Assembly (NCBI RefSeq): GCF_050003625.1
Contig: NC_134398.1
Location: 68,394,891-68,458,890, forward strand
Direction: 5' to 3'
Source: Haematobia irritans
Lineage: Eukaryota; Arthropoda; Insecta; Diptera; Muscidae
Length of the DNA: 64,000 nt
Within the stretch, counting starts at the first letter, position 1, and every line of letters starts with the position of its first letter. The notes beneath the pieces are model-generated. The model was not told the origin of the DNA. It made no database searches and was given only the letters and a program-made list of their open reading frames with translations. The translations under genes and the position numbers were made by a program. Below, piece by piece: positions 47,480-59,724 of this stretch.

Positions 47480-49239
47480 TCACAAATTAAGTTAACATTG
47501 TTAATTTTTTTTTAAATTTGCGCAGAAAACGAAGCCCTTGTAGAGGGAATAATTTAAAATTAATTTAAGATAAAATCATTTTCCTGTAATAAGCCCTAAA
47601 ATATGTAACACCATTTAACGAAATGATTATGTCAAAATAGGCAAATTTACTTTAATTGTTGAAGAATATCACAGAATAAAAGTATGTCCCCACAAATACT
47701 CCATCGTCCTCGATGTCACTCTTGACATGTCTAAACCGAAAACTATTGCCAATTGTATAAAACAACGTTGACATGGGAAATAGTCTGATTTTGTCTATAC
47801 GCACGTTTTAGAACTATAATTGTTTGCAAAATGATGTTACTTTTTACTAGATGCTTTTAAGATGATTGTAAAAATTATTCCAAAAATAAAATAATTCCAC
47901 TCGAATGAATTTTATTATAAATTTATTAAAACTTCTTCTCGTATAGAATATATTTGGACATATACTATTATTAAAAATAATAAAAGGATATGTCATCCAA
48001 TATTTCTTTTGGCTTGGAACAACTTATTAAAACAAAAAACAAGACATTCTAAATGTAAGAATGTTAGAAAAAATATACGTACATATATATAGAAAATTCA
48101 ATTTTATAGACCCCCTAAATAAATATGAAACAAAGAAGTTGGCAGAAGTAATTACAGAATGAAACCAACCGATAACTAATGGAAGCACATGAAAAATTAA
48201 TGTTAATTTTTTAAGTCAACATTTAGCATACAGCTTAAAAGAGCAACGTTTGTATCTATCACAAAAAACACACGTTTTTATAGGAAACAATAAAAAAAGA
48301 AATAAACATAAATGAACGGAGCAACATCATTGCTTCAGATCAGTAGAAAATAAACGTTTTTAATCATGAATTTTCACGCTAAGACGAAACCAAAAATGTG
48401 AACATTTCAACGATTATGAATACATATATTCTAATATATTTGTGTTTCATAAATTCCATGTATCAGTATAAAATCTAAAGATAAACATGCATAAAATACA
48501 TAACTGTATACCCACTTAATTGTCTTTCTATCTAGAAGAAAAGGAGAGATTTGATTTTAGTTTAGGCACCAATGTTTTTCTACATTATCTGCCACTATTT
48601 ACACATGTAAATATTTTGTTTCTCTTGTTATTTTTAACTTCATAACCGCTTTTTTATGTTTGTTTTGCATTCTGATATTCGCTACAGAAAAAATACTGTT
48701 GTTTTTAAACATTATCTGTTCGACATTATTGAAATCGGTTCAGAGTTAGATATAGCTCATATTATCACATATTACCACAGATGCCAAAGTTTTGCAAGCC
48801 CAGCAAGCCTTGATTTTGAAAATTTGAGAGAAACACAAAAAAAATGACTGTGAGAAACAAGAGACAGAGGCTTCGATTAAAAAAAAATACTTGAAATTGG
48901 ATAGACAGACATTTATTACCAAGAAAATAAAAGCAAGAAAATTAATAAAACTACATATTTAATAAACAAAAAATTGATAGAAAAACGAGCTGAACAGAAA
49001 TGAATTGTCAATAAAAGTTTACAAGAACATTCATTATATAAAAAGTGATTTGAAAATTGCAATTCGAACATTATAAAAGCCGTGAAAGGAATTTAAATTT
49101 TTGTGTGCGATGTCTAAATTTTAAACTGACCATATAAAGAAAATCAAACTGGAAATTATGTGTTCCTGACCAATGACCAATGGTGATGCATTAAAAATTT
49201 TGAAAGCAACAAACTTGGCTAAAATTACAATTTTGCATA
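47480..49239. other. intergenic, nothing recognised
   Basis: AT-rich sequence downstream of Gdi. It contains several further AATAAA-like signals but no convincing ORF, repeat ends or RNA. It may include distal 3' UTR. Confidence 0.5.
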
Positions 49240-50113
49240 CACCCAAAAAATTTTGTTACTCATAATAGCAAAAATGTTTGCTAAAACAGCAGTTTTTGTT
49301 TGCTGAAAAAGGGACAGCAGTAGCATGTAGTTGTTTCAGCAAACATTCGTTAGTTGAAACAGCAAAAATTTTTACAGCTAAAATAGCAAACAAATGCTGC
49401 TGAATTAGCAAACGTGTTTGCTAAAAGTTTTTGACAAACATCGCTGCTATAGTAGCAAACTGCATTAGTTGAAATAGCTAACATTTTTGCTGCTATAATA
49501 ACTACAAATGTTTGTTGTCCCAGCAACACAATTTGTCGTTTTTTAACGATATGTTGAAATGAAACCCGTAAACCATTTAATACTTTAACTTCTACATTTA
49601 TTAAGTGTGTGAAATAAATTGAATTCCATCAAAGTATTGGAAGTCGAGTTGGATTGTTGTCTAGGATTTATTTTCGTTTGTTTTTCTTCTTTGGCCTTAT
49701 ACACGCGGATAAAACATAACAATGTTAAGACAATCTGTAATGAAAAGTAAAAAAAAACAATTAGTAATTACACTAGCTTACACTAAAATTTACATTTGAT
49801 GAGAGTTTGCTTTTTATGTGTTTTCATGTCCTGAATTCGAAAAAGTGGTTATATTTTTATAAGGATATCTCAGAAACATGCCATAACAAAAATTTTATTT
49901 TGTAAACTATTTTTATTTATAGGAATTATATTGAACGATGTCATCAATAAAATATGTGCTTTAGCAAAAACTCAAATTGATTCATACTAAAAGCATACAT
50001 TATTCTCTTAAGGCCGTGGCATTATTTCGCTAAAATAGCAACGTTTTAATGTTATCCTGGTTTTAATACTAACATTTAAGGTGAACTTTTCCAATTATGA
50101 TAGATTCGGGTAC

Positions 50114-50461
50114 AGTTTGGGTTAGCTATAGTGGCAGCCCGTTATTTCAGGTTCCCTTTGACTATTTAGTCCATTATGATACAGCAGTGTTGAACTTCTT
50201 GTCACTGAGTGCCACCCGATTCCATGCAGGAAGCTCAAAGACAAGGAATCTCCTTTTTATAGCCGAGCCTGAACATGATTTATCATTGCGATGAAAATTT
50301 TAGAATGCCTTTGAAACACTCAGAAAGGTCACCATCATTACAGAGGGAGTAATTCACCAGTCCACCGTTGCAAAACTTTATGGTGTTTGGTCGAAACTAG
50401 GATTGAATCCATAACCGTTTGTCTGCACAGCGGGTATGAACAATTGTACGACGGTTGCTCC
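50114..50461 (-). mobile_element. tRNA-derived SINE
   Basis: On the minus strand the 5' end (50461 downward) is tRNA-like: GGAGCAACCGTCGTACAATT in the A-box region and GGATTCAATCC matching the polymerase III B box. The 3' tail (50190-50120) closely matches the tail of the LINE at 61025: AGTGGCAGCCCG, then TTCAGG, GACTATT and AGTCCATT in the same order (plus-strand notation). The copy is diverged. Confidence 0.8.
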
Positions 50462-51115
50462 CATATATCAATGTATAATAGTCATTTTCCAAACTAAAAA
50501 TGATTAAAACAAATTATTAAAAACAAAAGTACTTTAAAAAGAATACAATATTATACAATACAATACTTACCAAATATAATAAAAAAAATTGGAAAATATA
50601 TTCCAAAACACAAAATAATTTTTACATTTTCCCGGCTTGTCTCGTGTTTTCGTTTAAAAGTGATGCTTTGACGGCGTTGGCGTTTGACATATCGACGTTG
50701 GCATTTGTCAAAACCAACAATAGGTCTGTTCGCGTATTTTTCTAGCAATAATTATCCAATAAAAACTAGCAAGAGAGTAAAGGTGGCAGAGATTTTATTT
50801 TTTTAATGGAAACATAGCTGCGCTGCTCCTTTGTATTCGCGATTCAATAACATATGGAGGAGTTAAAAATAATTTTTGCTGTCACAGAATCCGGCCTTTC
50901 ATCGGAAAATCATCTTGACAATTGAGGCTCATTTCCACCTCAGCGTATATGTCCAAATGCAAAATTATTTTATATGAGGGTCCTCTATTCTCAATGAACA
51001 ACTGTTTAGTTTGGTTAGTGGCCTTGTGGAGTTACTTGATTTTTTCACAAATGAACTTGTTTTATGGTTGGAGCTGGTTGGTATTGAACTGGATAACGGT
51101 AACTTTTAACAGTTA

Positions 51116-52034
51116 AGGCCGGTACTCTGTTTGTTGGTGCGAAAAAAGTTCCCCTAAATCATTGTTTCGCGTTGAAAAATGATAGTGTTGACAATATATT
51201 TTGAGGGGAAAAAACAGCCATTTTGGGACTTTTTTGCGTTTATTTCGTCGAAATATATTGACAACATCGCAGACTGTCACGAAATGATTACATATACATA
51301 CGCAACTAGTTGCTCGATTTACACACACACGCATACAAAATAAATAATTTGAAAAAGAAGAAGCAGGCGAAGTTTTTTTTACAATATCTTTTTTTTACAA
51401 ATATCTTTGGAATTAAAAAAATAATTTTACAGTGCTGCATTTTATTTTTTGGAACATAGCAATTAATTCTTGTGATTCCATTCATTGCTACATCGGTACT
51501 ATACATGTTGGTTGAAGTGCTAACGCTTGTTTGGAACATCAATTGCTGTGACTCCTTTTGTTTAAATTATGTTTTGTGTTTATTATCCCGATGCCCAGTA
51601 CAAATGAAACGATTGTAAAATATAATTCACAAAATAGCTTTTATTTTGTTAACATTTGTGCTTAAATTTCATATTATATAAATTATTTATATTCTACCAT
51701 ATAGTAGGGAGCGGCTAGATGTCGGTTGCTAGTTTATTATGGAAATACAACTCTATGTTATACTTTGTTTTATCAATCATCAGATTACATTTTTAAATAA
51801 TAATCAGATCCACTTTTGTGTTATAAATTCACAAAAATCAGTTTAATAAATAAATTATTTCTTAATTCACATTGCAAATGGCGCCATGTTATGAAAATAC
51901 TGAATACGCGAGTTACGTCAGTTTTTCAACTCGAAAAAAACAAAGTACCACAAATGGAAAAAATTTCACAAGTTTTTCGCATGTTTTGGTTTTGTATGGA
52001 GTTTCAACGCGAAAACCGAACAGAGTACCGGCCT
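51116..52034. mobile_element. PIF/Harbinger-like MITE with AGGCCGGTACTCTGTT ends (919 bp)
   Basis: Sixteen-base inverted termini AGGCCGGTACTCTGTT at both ends, flanked by TTA (51113-51115, 52035-52037). No transposase; overlapping short frames at 51816-52192 are not supported as genes. Confidence 0.87.
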
Positions 52035-52314
52035 TTACGTGTCACACAAGCAACTCTTTTGCAGGAAACGTTTCCAAGCTGGGTAATCATAATAAGCCAC
52101 CAAGATATTGCGACTCTAAAACCTTCCTGTCGGATGAAAGAATGCTATCAACCCAGCGTCGAATTACAGCCTCAACGATAGAACTCACATGAATATATTT
52201 GGTTTAAATTGCTTTTCATTATCAACTGCATACTTTTCGCTTTATTATGAAATAAACATCCGAACATTTATCTCAAAACATTAAATTTTTCTTCGAATAA
52301 GATACCAGCTCTTA

Positions 52315-52546
52315 AGGTGAGTATTAAGTTCGAGTTTAGCCGCTAAAATCGCTAAAGTGAAAACTATACCAGTAAGAAAAAGGAATAAAATTATAAATAT
52401 TTGTTGCAAATTTTATTATAACTTGATGGGGAATAGCCCAAAGTAAATTTTTAAAAAGTTTGTATACCTTAAAATTGATTATTAAAGAAAAGTAATCGTG
52501 AAAAAATGACGATTTTAGCTGCTAAACTCGAACTTAATACCCACCT
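52315..52546. mobile_element. TTA-target MITE, copy 3 (232 bp)
   Basis: Ends AGGTGAGTATTAAGTTCGAG and (inverse) AGGTGGGTATTAAGTTCGAG, flanked by TTA (52312-52314, 52547-52549). The longest of the three copies, with the shared core around gatggggaatagcc. Confidence 0.9.
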
Positions 52547-53829
52547 TTATTGGAAAATAGTTCACAAAAATATAGAGCCCTTTTAGAAGATCTTCATCAA
52601 ATTGAGTTTTGTCTGCAGCTGTTTTGTTAAAATTGTAGAACAGCCATATATCGACTATCGAAGACATTGACATGTTAGATTTGTCGTTCGGGATAAATAT
52701 TTATGTTAGCCACATATTCATAGAAGTTAAGCGTATACAAATCCCAATTCATTAAAAAAATGTAAATTACTAAAAAGGGTAGTTTGTTCACAAATGTTAT
52801 TACATAATAAAAAAATCGAATTGTTTTTAATTTTCCATGTTATATAATGTGTACCATTTTACTATTTTCCATTTGACCGGAGTGAATTTATAATTTTATT
52901 CGGATCAGCAGAAAATTTCAGCAAACAACTGACTTTCCTGCAGTATGTTTGCTGTTCCAAAATAAGAGATTGTTTGCTGCTAAAACAGCAGCATTTTGTT
53001 TGCTGAAAAACAGCAGACAGCGTTTGCTATTAACAACAGACTTTTTTCTATGAGTGTAGGGAATCCATTTCGGAAAATCATGAATTTTATTTGAAATTTC
53101 AATATCAGATTAATATATCAAAACCAAATTTAAATTGATGGGAAGACGTCTGATATTGTGAATTTTTCGCTCCTGATATTGAGAAATTTTGGAAACTTCA
53201 AATGCCGTGGAAATCATTGTATCAAAACTTATATTACACTATACATTAATTTCATTCGTTTAATAATTTTGTAAATATCCACTTATATCAGAAGTCAACA
53301 AGCGCTTGTCGGCGGATTCTCAAGATATATGTGAGTATGAGTAATGTAAATTATAAGACACCCTACACTTATAAACTAAACGTTATTTTAATAAATTACA
53401 TTTAACTGACATATTAAAAATTTTCTTTTAATTTAAAACTATTGAATTTCTATTCCATTTTTACAATATTTCAAAAAAATTTTAATAATGTAAGTTTTGT
53501 TATTCAAATTTTTAAATTCATGACAATACTTTCATTTGCTATAAAATTTCATTTGCACATTGTACATTTAATTATTTTAATATAATTCTTTTGAAAATAT
53601 GAATTGCTAATTTTGTTTACGAAATTAGAAATTAGCAATTCAATAAAAAGGTTAGTGAGCTGACAAAATTATTAAGTCGCAAGGTTGGGTGGGATATCCG
53701 GCAAAATAGGAGTTAACAACATCAGGCTCCTCTATGCGATCTTTTCTTTCCAACTTAAATTTATTCAACGACACATAATTATGATTATAATTAGCTACCT
53801 ATAATCTTAAATTAGTTGTAACGGATCTA

Positions 53830-54920
53830 CACACAAAAAAATTTTTTTCTGATTCAATCACCAAATTAATTGATCCAATTAATTTTTTAATTGCAATGTC
53901 TTCAATCACGAAAATGATAGTATCAATCACAGTTTTAATTGGACATAGAAAAAATTCTTGATTAAAAAATTAATTGATTTTTTCAGCAAATTTCAATTAA
54001 TTTTTTAATTGATTCAATTAAAAATTTAATTGATGTTGATTGCAAAACTCAATTAATTTATTAATTAAAAAAGGTAACTATTTTTAATTACTTTCTGAAT
54101 TGGCTTAGAGTTTTTATTTGAATTAACAAATGATTGTTTGAAATACATTTTTAATTAAAAATTAAAAAAAGTCAGCACTTTTTTTAACCCTTTCACTACC
54201 GATGTCCGCTTTGAACGACATTCGAAAAAGACACCAAATTCTATTTTTCCACTTAGTTTTGATTTATTTCTCGATGTTATTTTAAAGTAGAGGCTTTAAT
54301 CTAAATAACCTATAAATATTTTCTATATTGGTGAGGTCCAAAATACATTTTTGTAAACATCTTTAGAAATAAACGAAAAATACGAAAATTTGAGACAATT
54401 TTTCTACTGTATGTTTCTAGTAAATGGACATTCATACGAAAACTATAGCTGACACTTTTTCGGGTTCTTTTTTGTATTTTTGCTCACACTTTGAAGGACA
54501 TTATAGGCCAAATTGCGCTTATTTTCGTAAGGCCACTTGGTCACAATTCAAGAATGAAACTTTCAAAACAAGCTCATATATCTCTTGAAGTATTTGAAGT
54601 AGGTTTTCAAAATGGCAATTTTTGTTCTACATGCTGGTAGTACAAGTAAAAACAGAAGAAAAATTAAAGTTTTTAACATTAGGTTTATTTCGGTAGTGAA
54701 AGGGTTAACAGAATTAGTCTTCCGAATTTGATTAAAAAGTTAATTGTATCAATTAATTTTTTAATTAAAAATTTAAAAATTTTCAATCATTGACTTAATT
54801 AACTTAATGTTTCTATCATGATTAAAAAGTTAATTGTATCAATTAATTTATTAATTGAAAAAATTTTCAACTTCAATTAACTTTTTAATTGGAAATATTT
54901 TGGTGATATTTTTTTCTGTG
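53830..54920. mobile_element. AATTAATT-type Tc1 MITE, copy M3
   Basis: Ends CACACAAAAAAATTTTTTTC and (inverse) CACAGAAAAAAATATC, flanked by TA (53828-53829, 54921-54922). The body is made of aattaattg-like units. A piggyBac MITE is nested at 54188-54704. 53059-53829 before it has no recognised feature. Confidence 0.8.
54188..54704. mobile_element. piggyBac-like MITE (517 bp)
   Basis: Perfect 15-bp inverted termini CCCTTTCACTACCGA, flanked by TTAA (54184-54187, 54705-54708), the obligatory piggyBac target. No transposase frame. Confidence 0.93.
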
Positions 54921-55034
54921 TAGGCTTATACTTTCTGAAGAACACCCCCATATGCCCTGAGCACGGCCGGATTGAAAGGTAGCAAGGGCGGAAAGTATAA
55001 GGACAGTAGTATAGTGGATCGTTACATAATTTAA

Positions 55035-55052
55035 TGGCGCCCAACGTGGGGC
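55035..55052 (+). promoter_or_regulatory. primer-binding site, perfect tRNA-Lys match
   Basis: TGGCGCCCAACGTGGGGC is an 18-base exact complement of the 3' end of insect tRNA-Lys (ending CCCACGTTGGGCGCCA as I recall it). It marks the start of the internal region. Confidence 0.88.
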
Positions 55053-55508
55053 TATGTCAGTGCAATTCTATAATAATACAAATGTTTAAACTGAAAATTT
55101 GACAGGATTTGTACTTTTGCCAGAATTTTTTTTATTGAATACTGATACCCCTTATTATTTTATGATTTCGTTGATGTGTTATAAATTTGTATTTCATTAT
55201 TCGTTCTTTCAGATTTCTGAGCTCGGTTCGTATCGTAAACAGTACCAAAGAATATATATTGTAATTGTAAGTGGTGAAGTGACGGGAATTATATTACTTT
55301 GAAATTTTTAATTTTGGATAATTATTGAGATTTTACTTGGTATTTAGTTCATGTGTTTATTTGGCATATATATCAAAATTTGGTTTGTTTCAAAAGACTA
55401 GGGTTCCGTTTAATTGAGATTTGATCGTTGGAAGTGCGGCGATAACTCTTCAACCTACTCTAGTTACGATAGATTATTTTGTTTTGACCAAAAGAGAGAA
55501 AAGAATTT

Positions 55509-56227
55509 GTGTACAGAGTAAGTGTATTTACTTCCAATAACTTGGGTGGCCAATTTGAAATATTGACCAGACATGCACATCTTTTGTTTGAAGGAAAGGC
55601 ACTTGAATGGTATTGGAGATACCACCGCCGAAATGACGATATTAGTTGGGACTCATTGACAAGAGCTTTAAAACTTCAGTACAAGGATGATAGGAATGAC
55701 TATGATGTGTTAGATGATATTAGGAACCGGAATCAGGGTGCAAACGAAGGCATTGATGATTTTTTGAATGTGATTTCAGGTATGTCTGACAAATTGAGGG
55801 ATCCTTTAAGTGATACCGATTTGTGTGAAATAATTTTCAGGAATTTAAGAACTGAAATACGTCACGAACTTTTGCACATGAGAATTGAAAGTGTTTCACA
55901 ACTTGGCAAAGAAGTTAGAAAACATGAGAAATTTATGAGGGCATTCAGGCAGCCGATAATAGGAAGGCTAGAGTTCGGATTGCCGAACTTGATGTTTGTC
56001 ATGAAATGTATGACGTGAAGACGTCGAAATGCTGGAACTGTGCGGGCATTGGTCATACGTACCAAAATTGTATGGGGCCTAGAAAAGTGTTCTGCTATGG
56101 ATGCGGAGCACCCGATACCTATAAATCAAGTTGTCCTAAATGTGCATCCACAGGTAGGCAGGGAAACGGGATGGCGGATGTCCGCAGGAAGCAAGCAGGA
56201 CATCCGGAATTTGAATTTACCAGATGA
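55509..56227 (+). pseudogene. gypsy-type gag with zinc knuckles
   Basis: Capsid-like helical region (ALEWYWRYHRRNDDISWDSL; LRTEIRHELLHMR) followed, after a frame change near 56010, by two knuckles (CWNCAGIGHTYQNC; CYGCGAPDTYKSSC). No convincing ATG at the frame start. The second knuckle lacks the usual His. Degenerate. Confidence 0.75.
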
Positions 56228-56294
56228 GAAATTTATTGATAACGATTTAACTAAAACCCAGATTGTATCACATGAAGTGAAGTGACTCAAATAC

Positions 56295-58354
56295 ATGTCA
56301 CAAATTTCAAGCAAATTCAGTAAACCCGATACAAAGAAGAGACGATCTTCTTTACGTATAAATAAATATTATAAGAAATTGAGATTATATAATTCCGTTG
56401 TGATATCGGCCATTGTTAACAAAGATTCAGACAATCGGCCATATGTTAGTATTGGGATAGATAATATCAGGATTCTTGCTCTTTTGGATAGTGAAGCTAA
56501 CCGAAGCGTCTTGGGGGGAAAATTAGCTCAAAGAATGCAGGAACGAAAAAACTTTAAACGACTAGTAGGAAATTTTAGAACTGCTGATGGACAACGACAA
56601 ACTGTTTTAGGAAATATAATTTTGGACATAACTTTTCTTCAGCACACAAAACCTTTGAAATTCATTTTGGTCCCCAGTATTCAGCTGGATATTATATGTG
56701 GCTGTGATTTTTGGGAGTCCTTTGGCTTAATAATTTCCCTACCTCCATCTATAAGCGAACTACAATATGAAGAGACTTTGGACCCAGATAGACTCATATT
56801 ATCACCTGAGCAGAAACGGGGTTTGGACAGTGTTGTAAAGTCATTTCCGAATTCAGAGGTGGATGGTCTTGGCTGCACATCACTTATAGAAAATGAGATT
56901 GACACTGGCTCGGCTAAACCTATTAAGCAACGTTATTACCCGGTTTCTCCCGCGGTAGAGCGACAATTGTGCCAGGAGTTAGATAGGATGTTAGAGTTGT
57001 GTGTTATTGAAGAGGCTTCATGTTCACCGTGGTCATCACCTGTTAGTAATAAAGCCAGGAAAGGTCAGAATGTGTCTTGACAGTAGGAAACTTAATGCAG
57101 TGGCGGAAAAGCATGCGTATCCGATTCCCCATATAAATGGTATACTGTCGAGATTGCCACCGGTATATTGCATCTCCAAAATAGATCTAAAAGATGTCTT
57201 TTGGCAGGTGAAATTGAGTGAATCTTGCAAACCAAAAACTGCGTTGCCGCTATTTGTTGTTTTTGTTATGTAAGGGCTTATTTTCTTTGTAAAAATTTCA
57301 GCTATACGTAAAAAACCACATTTTTACTAAAAAAACGCCGTTTTTGAACCTTTTTAAGCCGCCAACATCCAAACTACTTACTCGATTTGAAAAATTTCTG
57401 AGAATGAGTTGTAGACGGCTCAATTTTCTTTAATTTGAGTAGTAGTAGGATCATATAGGTGAAAGAAGACGAAAGATATGCTCAAAATTGTAAGTGTACC
57501 TCCAAAAATTAAAAAAAAGTTTAAAAATTTGTATCTCGAAAACCAATCGACAGAAAATTTTTTAAAACTCATTTTCGTGTTTAGTAGGTCAAAATCAATG
57601 AGAAAAATTATGCTAGAACCAATTCACAAAACGACTGTTGGCTAGTGTTATATTTCATGTTAGCCTGATACTGAATTTATTTAATTTTACAATTATCAAC
57701 ATTAGTAGTTAACACACCATTAGGCCTATTCGATTATCAGCGCTTACCTTACGGAATCGTAAGTGCTCCCGCAATATTCCAACGCTACCTTGAACAACTT
57801 TTAAATGGAATTGAAGGATGCGGAAACTATCTTGATGATATAATCTTTACGGCTCCTACAACCGAACAGCACTTACAGCGTATTGAACAAGTTCTAAATA
57901 TTTTAAAAGTAAATGACATCAAATGTAAAAGGGATAAATGTTGCTTCCTTAAAAATGAAATTGAGTATTTGGGTAGAAGAAGTTCAAATGGTATTCTACC
58001 AGACCAAACAGGGTTGTTGGCAGTTAAAGAAATGAAGACGCCCACTAATCTACAAAAACTAGAGGCCTTTATGGGGAAAGTGAACTACTATTGCAATTTC
58101 ATTCCAAAATTTTCGCAGCTGGCTGCACCGCTAAACAGACTTCGAAAAAAAAAAATACGGAGTTCATTTGGAATACCGAACACGAAAGAGCATTTATAGA
58201 GTTCAAATCACATATAGTAAACGCAACCCAATTAGCTCATTTCAATGAAGATCTACCATCAGTGCTGGCTACCGATGCTTCATCGTTTGGGTTAGGTGTC
58301 GTGCATTCTCAAATAGATCAAAACGGAACAGAGCGACCGATTGCATTCGCGTGA
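56295..58354 (+). pseudogene. gypsy-type protease, RT and partial RNase H
   Basis: Protease with LLDSEANRSV where DTG or DSG is expected. RT begins in 56295-57080, changes frame at about 57055, and is interrupted at about 57257-57715 by sequence unrelated to RT. It resumes with DYQRLPYGIVSAPAIFQRYL, the active site YLDD, and FMGKVNYYCNFIPKFSQL. RNase H starts with LATDASSFGLG, and TDHKP is reached near 58480. Several stops. Dead. Confidence 0.85.
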
Positions 58355-58491
58355 AAAACATTAGATAAACATCAAGTAAGATACAGCCAAATTGAGAAAG
58401 AGGCACTTTCATTTGTTTTTGGAGTGAAACGATTTAATCAATACCTTTATGGGAGGAAATTCACTCTTATAACAGACCATAAGCCTGTGTA

Positions 58492-59202
58492 GGTCTTGAT
58501 ATAAAACATATAACCACAGCACCATTTCATCCAGCTTCAAATGGGCTCGCTGAACGCTTCGTGCAAGCATTTAAAACATCAGTCAATAAATACTTCAAAC
58601 ATGGCTATCCAGTGCACACCGCTGTTACAAAGTATCTCGCTTCATATCGGCTTACTCCTAATGCAGAAGGGAAAACGCCAGCTGAATTACTTCACGGTCG
58701 CCCTGTACGTACAAAACTAAGCCAGTTATTTGAGAAGCCTTATGAGGGTAATAATACTCCTTGTACAGGTAAATACAAATCAAATCAAAATGTGTTCGCT
58801 CGGAATTACGGAAGAGGAGAAAAGTGGGCGGAGGCAACGATTCGTAGGCCAATTGGGAAAATGTTATACGTCGTACGAACCGCAACGAGTTGCTATAAGC
58901 GTCACGCAAACCAGCTGAAACCCCGATCCAATCCCACAGAATGTGATGACAAAACCCATGATATTCCTTATAATTGGTTTGACCACAATAATCAGACAGC
59001 TGAGAGTCATATCGAAAACCAGTCAACAAGTATACAAACAGGAGTTGGCATACCAGGCGGTTTACTACTTCTAATGTTCAAGATGGCACGCAATTGGGAA
59101 CAAGTACACCAACTAGAAGCAGTAATCGTAACAGGAAAGAAATTAATCGCTACTCACCGCCAGATTTTAGACTTCGTAGGCGTAATAACAAAAAGTAAAT
59201 TT
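58492..59202 (+). pseudogene. integrase C-terminal fragment
   Basis: Resumes after the deletion with TTAPFHPASNGLAERFVQAF, the integrase stretch holding the catalytic Glu (GLAERF). It continues with an SH3-like C-terminal region (AELLHGRPVRTKL; VRTATSCYKRHANQLKPR). The N-terminal zinc domain and first two Asp residues are missing. It ends just before the purine tract. Confidence 0.82.
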
Positions 59203-59214
59203 ACGGGGAAGAAG

Positions 59215-59404
59215 TGTTATGTATATATATATATATATATCTAATACCATCTAACTATAATGTGGTTATTATGTACTTGCACATACATGTGTATGTTATA
59301 TGTAATCCTTCTCACTCTACATTACAAACTCATTTCGTTAAATAAATTCAGTCGTGTTTTAACTCTAAACCTGAACAGAAGCTTTTCAATACACGGACAT
59401 AACA
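59215..59404 (+). repeat. 3' LTR of third gypsy-type element (190 bp)
   Basis: Starts TGTTATGT and ends with its exact inverse ACATAACA. Contains AATAAA at 59341. Preceded by GGGGAAGAAG. An (AT)n run of about 20 bp follows the start. 59405-59724 holds nothing recognised. Confidence 0.75.
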
Positions 59405-59724
59405 TATTAGACAAAAAAGTTATGTATAGGTTCTTGGAAGTAAATTCCCTTATATTTGCCTTTTAAGTGGAACACACGAAGATATTCAATTTTGAATAAA
59501 ATTTATTAAAGAGAAAAACTAAAAACTATTTGACAAATTAGAAATCAGAAATCAGAACAAGACGTACTTCAATCAGGAAAATATATTGTATGACATATTC
59601 AAATTGCAATGCAAATATTTTCAAAGAAGAATATGTACGTTGAAATAAATTAAGGCAAAGTATTTTAATACAAAGTGTTTTCCCAACACTCCACTACAAC
59701 ATGCATACTCTTTACATTTTAGAA

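Larger units (their letters stand above)
49240..53056. mobile_element. Tc1-type element with AGCAAACA subterminal repeats
   Basis: Ends CACCCAAAAAATTTTG and (inverse) CACTCATAGAAAAAAG, flanked by TA (49238-49239, 53057-53058). Both ends are dense in gtttgct/agcaaac units (about 49260-49530 and 52910-53045). The interior holds a SINE and two TTA-target MITEs. 49546-50110, 50462-51115 and 52547-52900 show no further recognisable feature. Confidence 0.65.
54923..59404 (+). mobile_element. third gypsy-type LTR retrotransposon, internally deleted
   Basis: Plus strand: primer site 55035-55052, gag from about 55500, zinc knuckles, protease (from 56295), RT split by 460 bp of foreign sequence, RNase H start, deletion of most of integrase near 58492, integrase C-terminal part, purine tract (GGGGAAGAAG) and 3' LTR 59215-59404. 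The 5' LTR must end near 55034, but its sequence does not match the 3' LTR, so the 5' end may be recombined or truncated. Confidence 0.78.

Noticed and set aside
50388..50461. Functional tRNA gene
   Set aside because: Only the B box is well kept; no cloverleaf can be completed and the unit continues into a SINE body.
51816..52192. Two overlapping frames of 106-121 codons
   Set aside because: They span the end of a Harbinger-like MITE and outside sequence; no conserved motif.
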